Shown here: positions 19,501-27,317 of the stretch, piece by piece
Layout of the letters: every line of letters starts with the position of its first letter
Position numbering within the stretch: position 1 is the stretch's first letter
Assembly: GCA_017510405.1 (NCBI GenBank)
Contig: JAFWNG010000040.1
Location: forward strand, 124,001-188,000
DNA from: Solobacterium sp.
Lineage (GTDB): Bacteria > Bacillota_I > Bacilli_A > Erysipelotrichales > Erysipelotrichaceae
Reading direction: 5' to 3'
Length of the DNA stretch: 64,000 nucleotides
Notes under the pieces: model-generated
Databases searched by the model: none
Seen by the model: the letters and a program-made list of their open reading frames with translations, nothing else
What the model was told of the DNA's origin: nothing
Position numbers and translations under genes: made by a program

Positions 19501-20770
19501 ACGTCTGCGCAAAGGACCGTGCAGACAGGAATTCTTCGGACTGGAGAAGAATGAATCCGGACTGTCTTATCTGCTGGACGGAGCCGGTGTCTATGACCGT
19601 CTGCCGAATTACCGCTGCGATGCGAAGAACCGTACATTTGAGCCGCTGAAGGGATGCGAAGTCCTGCGGTATAAAACACGGGATGTCTGTCTTACCGTCA
19701 ACGATATCAGCGCCTTCCGTCTGTCCGCTTCCAATTCCGGAAAACATCCGGAGTTCTACGGGGATTATGAGGAACTGTGGAGCGTGTACAACGCCAGCGC
19801 ACCGGTCTGGAAAGCACTGAGCATGCTGCTGGAAGAATACTCCGAAGAAAAGGATCGTCTGATCATCCTGAATCTTCGTGAGGACTCGAAGAAGAAGGAA
19901 CCGGAAACACTGCGTTATATCGTTCCGTCCATGTGCGGCAGGACCGTTTCGGAGATCGTAAAGGGTCTCATAAAAGAAGGTGCCTGCGAAGCGGACAGCG
20001 GCGTATACGGATATACGAGCGACGCGGTGGAAGTGATCATCCGTGACCGCTACGGAAACAAAATGTACTATGACCGCCTGTTTGCCAACGTATATTCGCT
20101 GACAGACGCCGACGCAGTCAAGGTATTCCATATGAACGCGACGGCTGTGAAGGTCGAGTTCGATAATCTGACCGTAAGAAATCTTACGATCGGCGGTAAA
20201 GACAAGGAAAAGATGGTCGCCCTCCTGGAATACTTCTGGGGAAAGGGATATGTGATCGGACTGAACTACAAGCCGAGCAAACCGGAAGATGCGAGTTCTC
20301 CGTACCTCGTCTTCTTCTCCTATGCGTCCAGGCAGATCAAGGAGCTGCTCTCCAACGCCGGCAAGATGCTGGAAGTATATGTCTATCACAAGGCACGCGC
20401 ACTTGGCCAGTTCGATGATGTGACGGGAAGCTATGAGCTCTACTGGGACAATTCCGATGTCATGAGTGAGTTCGACTGCGTGATCACCAAGGGATTCCGT
20501 ACCATCTTCATCGAATGCAAGGCAAGGGCGGAGATCGACCAGGATTACTATTACCGCATCAAGGAACTGAAGGATACCTTCGGAATCAATGCTTCGGCTG
20601 TCCTGATCGCGGATACGAAAGAACAGAACAACGAAACGTTTGCGCGCCTGAACGCGGCAAAGAGACAGCGCGGCGATATGCTGGATGTTGTAACGGTCTA
20701 TCGGCCTGAAGAGATCGAACACATCGGCGATACGCTTCTGAAAATAATAGAAGGAACCTACACAGGTTAG
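16598..20770 (+). CDS. Ser/Thr kinase-Rossmann-RyR-like-PD-(D/E)XK nuclease fusion
   Basis: A 1390-residue multidomain protein. Residues about 25-340 are a Hanks-type kinase: Lys in VGILKEYY (K53), catalytic loop HRDIKPSN (D191, N196), FDID (D215) for DFG, and GTPAFMEPEA. Residues 397-540 form a Rossmann domain starting VLVLGLGGYG, with FTALGDDKRSQNTAKIC later. Residues 650-735 carry LEHRRWITERVCTGW, then CIVP and LDDLDRM, a RyR-like segment. Residues 845-940 look like another alpha/beta domain. Residues 1256-1345 match the Card1/DUF1887-type nuclease: EFDCVITKG (D1293) and FIECKA (E1306, K1308). The phosphatase upstream and the RyR protein 11 bases downstream form one operon with it. I infer a phosphorylation-gated nuclease. 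No membrane segment. Confidence 0.8.
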   Translation: MGRQYLKDSILVCSKSSDKKYARRFTIRGRRNEGSTVVCYDAYDENSNVGILKEYYPLYEYSVTRNEDGQLVHAEDSFEEGIHRFEEGRTRYVEQHRMLLEKKRDSGNEMLAAFIPAFEIYSGCDEDLNEIGTTYIWTPQPKVLSFKEFCDQIHADPDEKPEYYLFAVLKGIESLTKCLGALHREGLIHRDIKPSNFGFQKLGEETLTQTLTMFDIDSICSVFDSVSYTMGTPAFMEPEALRQKPGIQTDIYAIGATLFQAICINDETKKNDCLYSPEYSDRLKELVDSSFLMRGSEVNSNPNLRNILAGILDKCLAPRNRRYKRTEDLLVDLEQALFYVVPAGIARKEQKGQKWVLADASKVLDQNKEKNSSLVIRHHLYEIPLYRYEEENEKELNVLVLGLGGYGQKFLDICLQTGQMLDRELNVITISANPDDLSLYLSPRKGLKDFFRINGTAPEGMEVFGNITSNTFRFDDSDEKNLKESVEEALKEFCFGKHIHYIFTALGDDKRSQNTAKICHQYYNSRFGVRTSVQFVREGRRISTELPQGLAAVYVDEDAKSYRNYKDIERMAFNAHCIWETETNYYARKQKFREPYNHDSSVDNVLSLKYKLHSIGIDLDKMDTKEAAETFLTRMVEKSSIAPGLINNLTWLEHRRWITERVCTGWTALTDLSWCLNGYEKDEDGKRNVCIVPSRNDQMLAEWNHEKWDTASEEELSKLDDLDRMSVLLHRTYAAKAKEMHRKNLLNSSLLNEIRTLVFTSPTALDAYREWFESIQDIWNREDHKVAVYQQRKTHLKNSLSELPKDTKEAVDTHIDLFDKEFYVMYKSMEYKNWKENDTGLIRNIPFILTHTDDSCIAVPFQMGDNDALFANAASALLLDPERIIYLCWLEKKDSVRNLLSGMEAIVKLFDRKGIRSSIIIYLLHRIEMSDLVNEDLNNKLKQLSSRIETPRTLKMEKTAETVKELEERLRKGPCRQEFFGLEKNESGLSYLLDGAGVYDRLPNYRCDAKNRTFEPLKGCEVLRYKTRDVCLTVNDISAFRLSASNSGKHPEFYGDYEELWSVYNASAPVWKALSMLLEEYSEEKDRLIILNLREDSKKKEPETLRYIVPSMCGRTVSEIVKGLIKEGACEADSGVYGYTSDAVEVIIRDRYGNKMYYDRLFANVYSLTDADAVKVFHMNATAVKVEFDNLTVRNLTIGGKDKEKMVALLEYFWGKGYVIGLNYKPSKPEDASSPYLVFFSYASRQIKELLSNAGKMLEVYVYHKARALGQFDDVTGSYELYWDNSDVMSEFDCVITKGFRTIFIECKARAEIDQDYYYRIKELKDTFGINASAVLIADTKEQNNETFARLNAAKRQRGDMLDVVTVYRPEEIEHIGDTLLKIIEGTYTG

Positions 20771-20781
20771 AAAGGAGCGCC

Positions 20782-21066
20782 ATGTACACACCAAAGCCAA
20801 TGGATACATCCGGGATCGAGCTTCCGGAAGATCTTCTTCAGCTGACGGAAAAGATCGCCGAAAATGTTCACGATGTTTGGGCAAGCGGGAGGATCGCTGA
20901 GGGATGGACTCTCGGAGAGTTCAAGGATCCCGTAAAGAAGACCACACCGCTTCTGGTCCCGTACGATGAACTGCCGGAAAGCGAGAAGGATTATGACCGC
21001 AATACGGCAATGGAGACACTGCGTCTGATCATCCGGATGGGATATACGATCCGGAAAGAGGACTGA
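20782..21066 (+). CDS. Stand-alone RyR-domain protein
   Basis: 94 residues consisting of little but one ryanodine-receptor repeat: IAENVHDVWASGRIAEGW, then PLLVPYDELPESEKDYDRN and a final METLRLIIRMGY helix. These are the conserved blocks of the prokaryotic RyR domain. GAAAGGAG precedes ATG 20782, 11 bases after the kinase-nuclease stop. RyR domains in bacteria occur with TIR, TrkA-N and kinase proteins and are proposed ligand or protein interaction modules. Here it may compete with, or complete, the diverged RyR-like part of the upstream fusion. Confidence 0.9.
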   Translation: MYTPKPMDTSGIELPEDLLQLTEKIAENVHDVWASGRIAEGWTLGEFKDPVKKTTPLLVPYDELPESEKDYDRNTAMETLRLIIRMGYTIRKED

Positions 21067-21075
21067 CCGCAGCAG

Positions 21076-21100
21076 GTCCGGTCGCAATGACCGGGCTTTT
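21076..21100 (+). terminator. Terminator of the kinase/RyR operon
   Basis: GTCCGGTC pairs with GACCGGGC (one G-U pair) across GCAAT, then TTTT, 9 bases past the RyR stop codon. Confidence 0.8.
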
Positions 21101-21178
21101 CTTCTGCGGAAAATGCAAAAGTGAGGGGATACCTGACAATGTCAGAGTATTATGGAAGAAAGAAAGAGGTGATCGGAA

Positions 21179-22081
21179 ATGGAAAAACAGATCACAACAG
21201 AACAGCGCAATCCTGCCACCATGTCCCTGGACACGATGACTGCCGAAGAGATCGTGTCGGAAATGAACCGGGAAGATCATGATGTGGTCAACGCCGTGAA
21301 TACACAGCTTCCTGCGATCGCCAGGGCGGCGGAATATGCCGCAAAAGCGATCCGCAGCGGCGGCCGGCTGATCTACATCGGCGCCGGAACGAGCGGAAGA
21401 CTGGGCGTACTGGACGCCTCGGAGTGTCCGCCGACATTCGGTGTCAGCCCTGAGACGGTGGTCGGCGTGATCGCCGGGGGACCTTCTGCTGTCACGCAGG
21501 CGGCGGAAGGCGCGGAAGATGACCGCGTTCAGGCGGCCGAAGATCTGAAACGATACAGTCTGTCTGCGAAAGACTTTGTGGTCGGCATCGCTGCCAGCGG
21601 CAGAACGCCGTATGTCATTGCCGCTCTGCAGTACGCACATACAATGGGCTGTCAGACCGCGGCGGTGTCCTGCACGCAGGATGCACGGATCAGTAAGGAA
21701 GCGGATATTGCCATAGAAGCAGTGACCGGTCCGGAAATACTGACCGGGTCCACCCGGCTGAAGGCGGGCACCGCAACGAAGATGATCCTGAATATGATCT
21801 CCACAGCTGCCATGGTGCGTCTTGGAAAGGCGTACGGCAATCTCATGGTGGATGTTGTTCCGTCCAATGAAAAGCTGCGTATGCGCGCTGTGCGCATTGT
21901 TTCCGAAGCCGCTGAAGTATCTTATGAGACTGCGCAGAAAGCTCTGCAGGAAGCCGGCGGAAGCTGTAAAAAGGCGATCACAGCACTGCTTTGCGGCTGC
22001 GGTCCGGAAGAAGCGGAAGAGCGCCTGCAGAAGGCAGACGGCTATATCCGCCGGGCAGTGCAGAACGGGGATGCTTTATGA
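21179..22081 (+). CDS. murQ: N-acetylmuramic acid 6-phosphate etherase MurQ
   Basis: MurQ cleaves the lactyl ether of MurNAc 6-phosphate to give GlcNAc 6-phosphate and D-lactate in cell-wall recycling. Seen: a SIS-domain sugar-phosphate site (LIYIGAGTSGRLGVLDASECPPT), the acidic loop GAEDD and the second phosphate loop VGIAASGRTPYV. A length of 300 residues is normal. AGAGGTGAT precedes ATG 21179. The stop codon overlaps the start of the PTS gene (ATGA). Cytoplasmic; it acts on the product of the PTS transporter next to it. Confidence 0.95.
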   Translation: MEKQITTEQRNPATMSLDTMTAEEIVSEMNREDHDVVNAVNTQLPAIARAAEYAAKAIRSGGRLIYIGAGTSGRLGVLDASECPPTFGVSPETVVGVIAGGPSAVTQAAEGAEDDRVQAAEDLKRYSLSAKDFVVGIAASGRTPYVIAALQYAHTMGCQTAAVSCTQDARISKEADIAIEAVTGPEILTGSTRLKAGTATKMILNMISTAAMVRLGKAYGNLMVDVVPSNEKLRMRAVRIVSEAAEVSYETAQKALQEAGGSCKKAITALLCGCGPEEAEERLQKADGYIRRAVQNGDAL

Positions 22082-23487
22082 CGATACAGGAACTGGCGCA
22101 AACGATCCTGGATCATATCGGCGGGATCGATAATATCAAAGATGCGGCCAACTGCATGACGCGTCTGCGCATTACGGTATACGATCCGGAGAAGATCGAT
22201 GACGCTGCGCTTGGCAGTACAGAAGGCGTGCTCGGTGTGATCCACGATGAAAGAGACTACGTGCAGATCGTGATCGGACCGGGAAAAGTACTGGAAGTCA
22301 TGAAAGAACTGCAGGCGCACGGCATCCATACCGGTACCGTCAGAGAAGAAAAGACGGAAAAGACCGAAAAGAAGGAAAAGACGGGATTCCTGTCCGGCTT
22401 CCGGGTGTTCTCCGATATCTTTACGCCGATGATTCCGGCATTCATGGCATCCGGTCTCGCCAGCGGAGCGGCTGGTATTCTTGCACTCTGTGTGAAAGCA
22501 TCCATTCTTCCGGATGTTTCCGCAGTGGAAACGGTACGGCAGATGTTCCTGCTGATCTCAAACGGATTCCTCGGGTATCTGGCTGTATTTACCGGCATGC
22601 AGAGTGCGCGTCAGTTCGGTGCGGATCCAATGCTCGGCGGTCTGCTTGGCGGGGCTTCGATCAGCGCCGTCATCAATACGATCTCCGAAGGGCTTGGCTG
22701 GTACAATGCGTCGATGCCGAACGATTCTTTTCTGTCTGCCGGAGCGGGCGGAATACTTGGCGTCGTGTTCGGCGTATGGGTGCTGGCAAAAGCGGAAAAG
22801 TGGTTCCATAAACATTTTCACGGCGTATGGGATACGATCCTGACACCGGTCATGACGATGATCGCTGTCATCCCGGTATATGTTCTCATGATCATGCCGG
22901 TCAGCGGGTTTCTGTCCGCGAAGATCGCGTCGTTCCTTTCGCTGTTCCTGTATTCCGACAGTATCGTCATAAGTGCGCTTACCGGCTATGTGCTGGCAGC
23001 GCTGTTTCTGCCGATGGTCATGGCGGGGCTTCACCGGGGACTTCTGCCGGTATATGTTCTGCAGATCGAGAAAATGGGCACTACGACGCTGTTTCCGACA
23101 GTCGCAATGGCCGGCGGCGGACAGGTCGGCGCAGCTCTTGCGCTGCTGGCAAAAGCAAAAAAGATAGGCAATACGCGGCTTCAGAATGTGATCCGCGGCG
23201 CAGTTCCTGCCGGTGTGATGGGGATCGGAGAACCGCTGATCTACGGCGTCACGCTCCCGCTGGCAAAACCGTTTATTACAGCCGGACTTGGTGCCGGCTT
23301 CGGCGGCGCGTGGTGTATGGTGCGGCATGTCATGAGTACGGCATATTCCGTTTCCGGGATCCCGGCATTCACGATCATGGCTGCTCAAAGCATGCTGGAT
23401 TATCTGATCGGCTGGTGTATCGCCTGTATTATGGGTGCCGTCATCACCTATATCTTCATTCCGGCATCCATCACTGCCGAAACGTAA
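22078..23487 (+). CDS. murP: MurNAc-type PTS transporter EIIBC
   Basis: The N-terminal EIIB domain has the phospho-cysteine in AANCMTRLRI. A charged linker (KTEKTEKKEKTG) leads to an EIIC domain with many membrane helices, GLHRGLLPVY and GIGEPLIYGVTLPLAKP. It imports and phosphorylates a sugar, most likely MurNAc given the coupled murQ; no EIIA domain is attached, so a general EIIA must serve in trans. ATG 22078 overlaps the murQ stop (ATGA). The reading frame is open upstream to 21991 only by overlap and should not be used. Confidence 0.9.
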   Translation: MTIQELAQTILDHIGGIDNIKDAANCMTRLRITVYDPEKIDDAALGSTEGVLGVIHDERDYVQIVIGPGKVLEVMKELQAHGIHTGTVREEKTEKTEKKEKTGFLSGFRVFSDIFTPMIPAFMASGLASGAAGILALCVKASILPDVSAVETVRQMFLLISNGFLGYLAVFTGMQSARQFGADPMLGGLLGGASISAVINTISEGLGWYNASMPNDSFLSAGAGGILGVVFGVWVLAKAEKWFHKHFHGVWDTILTPVMTMIAVIPVYVLMIMPVSGFLSAKIASFLSLFLYSDSIVISALTGYVLAALFLPMVMAGLHRGLLPVYVLQIEKMGTTTLFPTVAMAGGGQVGAALALLAKAKKIGNTRLQNVIRGAVPAGVMGIGEPLIYGVTLPLAKPFITAGLGAGFGGAWCMVRHVMSTAYSVSGIPAFTIMAAQSMLDYLIGWCIACIMGAVITYIFIPASITAET

Positions 23488-23491
23488 TATG

Positions 23492-23528
23492 TACAGAAAG
23501 ACCGCTGCGGCATTAACCGCTGCGGTCT
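23492..23528 (-). terminator. Terminator between convergent murP and TIR-NACHT genes
   Basis: AGACCGCTGCGG (23499-23510) pairs, apart from one T-T position, with CCGCTGCGGTCT (23517-23528). The minus-strand tail is TTTCTGT, so it mainly serves the TIR-NACHT gene that stops at 23531. Confidence 0.75.
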
Positions 23529-23530
23529 GT

Positions 23531-26500
23531 TCAGGAATCGGTTTCGGAGGAAAGCCACGCGTACATTGCGTTGATCGTGGCTTTGATCTCCTGCAGGAAA
23601 TTCTCCGCATGGAGCGATGTGGAAGGAAGAACCGGCCGTCCTGCAATGGTCAGATGAATCTTATTCTCCAGTGCCTGCGGTACAAGAGAGAACAACTGGT
23701 AATTGCAGTAGAGCGCTGTTGTCGCAAGAACGACTTCAGCCTTTTCTTTTACATGGAACAGCTGCAGGAAGTGGGCAAAGGTATCTTTCGTATTGGCGCG
23801 TCTGCCGTTGACGGACGGTGTGCAGAGAGCATAGTAATCCCGTTTGTCAGTTGAATCTTTCCAGTGTCTCTGAATACCGCCGTTTTCATCGATCGTTTCA
23901 GTAAAGCCGTTTTTCAGTTCGAATACCTTTTCCATGCCGGCACAGATCGCGTCATATTCCGTTACAGCATCCGGAGCGAAGTCCCGGATCTTCTCTTTCT
24001 CCGCGTCGGTAACAGGACGGCTGGCCCCAAGAGCGATGATCTTGATCTTCGCATCCGGAAGGCGTTCGGCGATGTCTTTGCCGAGGATACAGCGAGTTTC
24101 ATTGGAACGGTTGGCGCCGCCGAGAACAAGGATGTGATCTGCGTTGGTGACCGGATAGATATCCTGCCGCATCATGCCGAGTTCATCGGCGATCTTCAGG
24201 ATCTCATCCCGGTGCGTTCCTGCAATCTCGTCGTCTGCCTGTATTTCCTGCCGTTCTCTGCCGTTACGGTAATTCCAGCGTTCCGAGAATTCGTTGACTG
24301 CCTTCAGATCGGCGTACAGGTCTCCCGTCATGACATACGGACATGAGAACAGTTCCAGCAGCTCGCGGAATGCGTTCGAATCCAGATACTGACGGATGGA
24401 ACGCTTCAGGAAAGCGGTCTGTTCTTCTTTTGACAGGGATGCCGGGGCAGTGCGGAGACTGTGCCACGGCAGTTCGTGCGTCAGGTCAATGGCGATCGGC
24501 CGGCGGCTGTTGGCGCATTCCGATAAGTATCCGGCGGTATCCCGGATCTCCTGAATACAGGAAGCGGACAGTTCCGGAATACGGTACAGCTGTACGATCA
24601 TAGCCCGGAAATTGGCAACGCCGTTCTCCAGTTCCTTATAGAAATTGCCGTCCCTGGCAGAGCGGACAAGATCCCGGAACTCGCCGCAGTAATCCATGAT
24701 ATCTGCTTCGGCCGGAATACGCATACGCACCTTCGCACCGAGGATCCGCATGCGGTTCTCGTTCATCTCTGCTTTTACTTCGGAATGGATCGTCTGAAGA
24801 CGGGGATCCTCCAGGATCTGCCGGCGCAGCGACAGCGCATATTCATGATATTCGATTGCTTTTTCGTACTGGCCTTTCCGGAAATAATTCGTGGCGGCAG
24901 CGGCAGCGCTCTTCGGCACACGCTTCTGTATTTCCTTCAGTTCTTCGATATCCGGGTCCGGATCGGCAAGGATCTCATCCCGGATCTTCTTACGTTCATC
25001 CAGAATGGTCAAAGCAATATCAAATGCCTCTTGCGCAGCTTTTTTTCGCTCCTCCGGATCCGGTGACAGCTGGCTGATCTTCTGCAGACCCGCTCCTGTC
25101 AGAGTGCCGAAGCGGGCGTGTTCCATACGTATAAAGCGCCGTTCTTTTTCTGTGCCGGCGGGATAGCCTTTCAGTGCTGCGGTGCATTTTTCAAAGGTGT
25201 TCATGGCCAAGCGCACGATCTCAAGTTCACTCCTGCCGTCCGGTACGCCGCCTTTCAGATGGCAGAGACCATACGCTGCGGACGCGATCGTTCCGTTGAG
25301 TTTGCGGTAACCGAACGGGTCTTTCTCCGGTGTGCTGTCTTCATAGATCTGTTCCGCCTGTTTGAGGGCAGACAGGGTGACACGGCATGTGCCGGTCGAT
25401 TTATGAAGCCCGTTCGCATTGGATACTCTGAGCAGAAGATCACGGTATTCCCGGGAAGAGAAGGTGTCTTTTAACATGCCGTATACAAACTCACCGATCT
25501 CAACACAGTCGTCATAATCCGGGTCGTCGCATGACTCGGTGATCGGAGCAGCGGTCTTGTTCAGCCATTTTTCGCAGTACTCTGCGGCCTGTGGAGCCGC
25601 CGGACTGCGTTTCATTTTCGATATGCGGGCAGTAAGTGCGATTCCCCGGGCAATAAACCAGTCCAGAAGGCTCTGGTGCGTCCAGCGCACTTCGCCGTCC
25701 TCGCTGAGCTCTTCCAGAAAATTCATCTCATCGATGAGAAACTGCAAAGTATGGTTCGCCTGCGATCGGCTGAATGAAACAGTATGATTCTCTAACTGAT
25801 CTGTCCATTCGCCGATATACTGCCGGGCTTCTTCTTTCTGACGCACATCGTAGTTCATATCCAGCAGGTCATAAATACGCTCTTCCAGCGGAATGAGCAG
25901 GTCTTTCGAGACGGTTTTCAGAGCACAGCTCAGTTCATACCGGTCGATTCTGGAATCCTCAAGACTGTGGCTGAAATACAGCTGTGCGGCGGCCAGCGGG
26001 AGGAGAACGCGGATCCCGACATGCACGGCATAATCACGCCGGTATACTTCTCCGGACATCTGCGCCTGGATACAGAAACTGATGAGTTCCGCAAGATTCA
26101 TATCGGACAGATCATACCGAGTCCTGTTTTCATAATCCGTACGGTCATACGCATTGATCATCATCATCAGGATAAGCGGACTTCGCATCAGGTCGAAGAT
26201 CCGGTCATTCAGATCCGTCAGGATCCTTACCGGATGTGCTTTATTCAGTTCCCGGATCTGCCCGTCACTCAGAGGCATGGCTTCCAGTTTTGTGAAACCG
26301 GGCCGCTGTTCAAAGCCGCTGTTATTACGGCTGGTAATACACATGCGCACGGACGGCAGGGCATGCAGGAAAGAAATATCTTCCTGGATCGCGTCATATG
26401 CACTGGATTCGTTATAGCCGTCGATCAGAAACAGAAAGGAAAACATCGGTGACAGCTTCCGGAAGAAATCCTTCATGAATTTCGGGATATCCACGGTCTG

Positions 26501-27307
26501 CGGAGGAAGATTCAGTATCTTATTGCCAATATAGCGAAGGATCGGGAACGGTCCTTCATAGCTTTTGGCATTGAGCTCACGTACGGGAATATACACCGGT
26601 ATGTACGAAGTATCCTGCAGATCATAAGTCAGATATTTGACCGAAGTGGACTTACCGCCGCCGCCTTCTCCCGTAAGGATCAGACTGCCTTCCGCAGACA
26701 TTGTCCGATAATAATCTGTCAGAGGAACCGGTGTACTGCAGAGGGGAGAACTGATATACGGAAGGATCTCCTTGAAAAATGGTTTCGGCAGAGACGGTTT
26801 TGCGGCGGCGCGGAAATAGCCGATGTAATCGTCTGCCTGATCCAGCAGGACCGCGTGGGTATCGGTCTGTTTCAGGCGGAATTCACCGTTGATCGCTGCC
26901 TGTGCGATGGCACGCAGCGTACGTTTTTCTTTTTCGGCATCTGCCGGATCCATGATCCAGATCCAGTCGGCGGTCATTGCCGGATACATCAGTCCCTGGT
27001 CAATGTCTTCGGTTCCGTAGCGGATACAGTACATCGGTTTGTTGAGCAAATTTGCCTGATCCAGTTCGCGCTTGCACTGCCTAGGCGCTTCATTCATCTC
27101 TTTTGTGACCAGGCACAGTACAGCGTCCGTCTCATCGCGCATGACTTCGGGAATGCGGTTCAGATATGCTTCGCCATCTGCGTCTTCCGCGATAAATTCC
27201 CGGTCCCAGCGCGGAAAGATACCCAGATCAAAAAGGATATCGCGGACGTGTTCCATCAATTTCGTATTTACGCCTTTGTAGGAAAGGAAAATACGCGGTC
27301 TGTTCAT
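23531..27307 (-). CDS. TIR-NACHT-TPR protein with C-terminal DUF218-like domain
   Basis: A 1258-residue NLR-like (STAND) protein. The TIR domain (1-145) opens with PRIFLSYKGVN and keeps the NADase-type glutamate in CKREL (E81). The NACHT NTPase follows: Walker A GEGGGGKST (213-221), Walker B FLFLIDGYNE (D296) and CITSRNN. The middle is helical with a TPR-like stretch (YFRKGQYEKAIEYHEYAL). The last 204 residues start HILVLGGANRSNETRC and include NTKDTFAHF and VLATTALYCNYQL, the pattern of YdcF/ElyC-type DUF218 domains. ATG 27307 lies 10 bases after the upstream TIR gene's stop; the longer start at 27355 overlaps that gene. Likely an anti-phage sensor with a TIR effector. The C-terminus probably senses the trigger; that part is inference. 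Confidence 0.85.
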   Translation of the reverse strand: MNRPRIFLSYKGVNTKLMEHVRDILFDLGIFPRWDREFIAEDADGEAYLNRIPEVMRDETDAVLCLVTKEMNEAPRQCKRELDQANLLNKPMYCIRYGTEDIDQGLMYPAMTADWIWIMDPADAEKEKRTLRAIAQAAINGEFRLKQTDTHAVLLDQADDYIGYFRAAAKPSLPKPFFKEILPYISSPLCSTPVPLTDYYRTMSAEGSLILTGEGGGGKSTSVKYLTYDLQDTSYIPVYIPVRELNAKSYEGPFPILRYIGNKILNLPPQTVDIPKFMKDFFRKLSPMFSFLFLIDGYNESSAYDAIQEDISFLHALPSVRMCITSRNNSGFEQRPGFTKLEAMPLSDGQIRELNKAHPVRILTDLNDRIFDLMRSPLILMMMINAYDRTDYENRTRYDLSDMNLAELISFCIQAQMSGEVYRRDYAVHVGIRVLLPLAAAQLYFSHSLEDSRIDRYELSCALKTVSKDLLIPLEERIYDLLDMNYDVRQKEEARQYIGEWTDQLENHTVSFSRSQANHTLQFLIDEMNFLEELSEDGEVRWTHQSLLDWFIARGIALTARISKMKRSPAAPQAAEYCEKWLNKTAAPITESCDDPDYDDCVEIGEFVYGMLKDTFSSREYRDLLLRVSNANGLHKSTGTCRVTLSALKQAEQIYEDSTPEKDPFGYRKLNGTIASAAYGLCHLKGGVPDGRSELEIVRLAMNTFEKCTAALKGYPAGTEKERRFIRMEHARFGTLTGAGLQKISQLSPDPEERKKAAQEAFDIALTILDERKKIRDEILADPDPDIEELKEIQKRVPKSAAAAATNYFRKGQYEKAIEYHEYALSLRRQILEDPRLQTIHSEVKAEMNENRMRILGAKVRMRIPAEADIMDYCGEFRDLVRSARDGNFYKELENGVANFRAMIVQLYRIPELSASCIQEIRDTAGYLSECANSRRPIAIDLTHELPWHSLRTAPASLSKEEQTAFLKRSIRQYLDSNAFRELLELFSCPYVMTGDLYADLKAVNEFSERWNYRNGRERQEIQADDEIAGTHRDEILKIADELGMMRQDIYPVTNADHILVLGGANRSNETRCILGKDIAERLPDAKIKIIALGASRPVTDAEKEKIRDFAPDAVTEYDAICAGMEKVFELKNGFTETIDENGGIQRHWKDSTDKRDYYALCTPSVNGRRANTKDTFAHFLQLFHVKEKAEVVLATTALYCNYQLFSLVPQALENKIHLTIAGRPVLPSTSLHAENFLQEIKATINAMYAWLSSETDS

Positions 27308-27317
27308 CAGATCTTCT

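Noticed and set aside
12507-20770. Type III CRISPR-Cas locus with a Card1 effector
   Set aside because: No Cas10, Csm/Cmr or Cas6 is encoded, and the Card1-like domain is fused to a kinase in a separate operon with no visible CARF domain.
19385-20884. 499-codon minus-strand frame under the kinase-nuclease C-terminus
   Set aside because: Overlaps the convincing nuclease domain and the RyR gene; no start signal.
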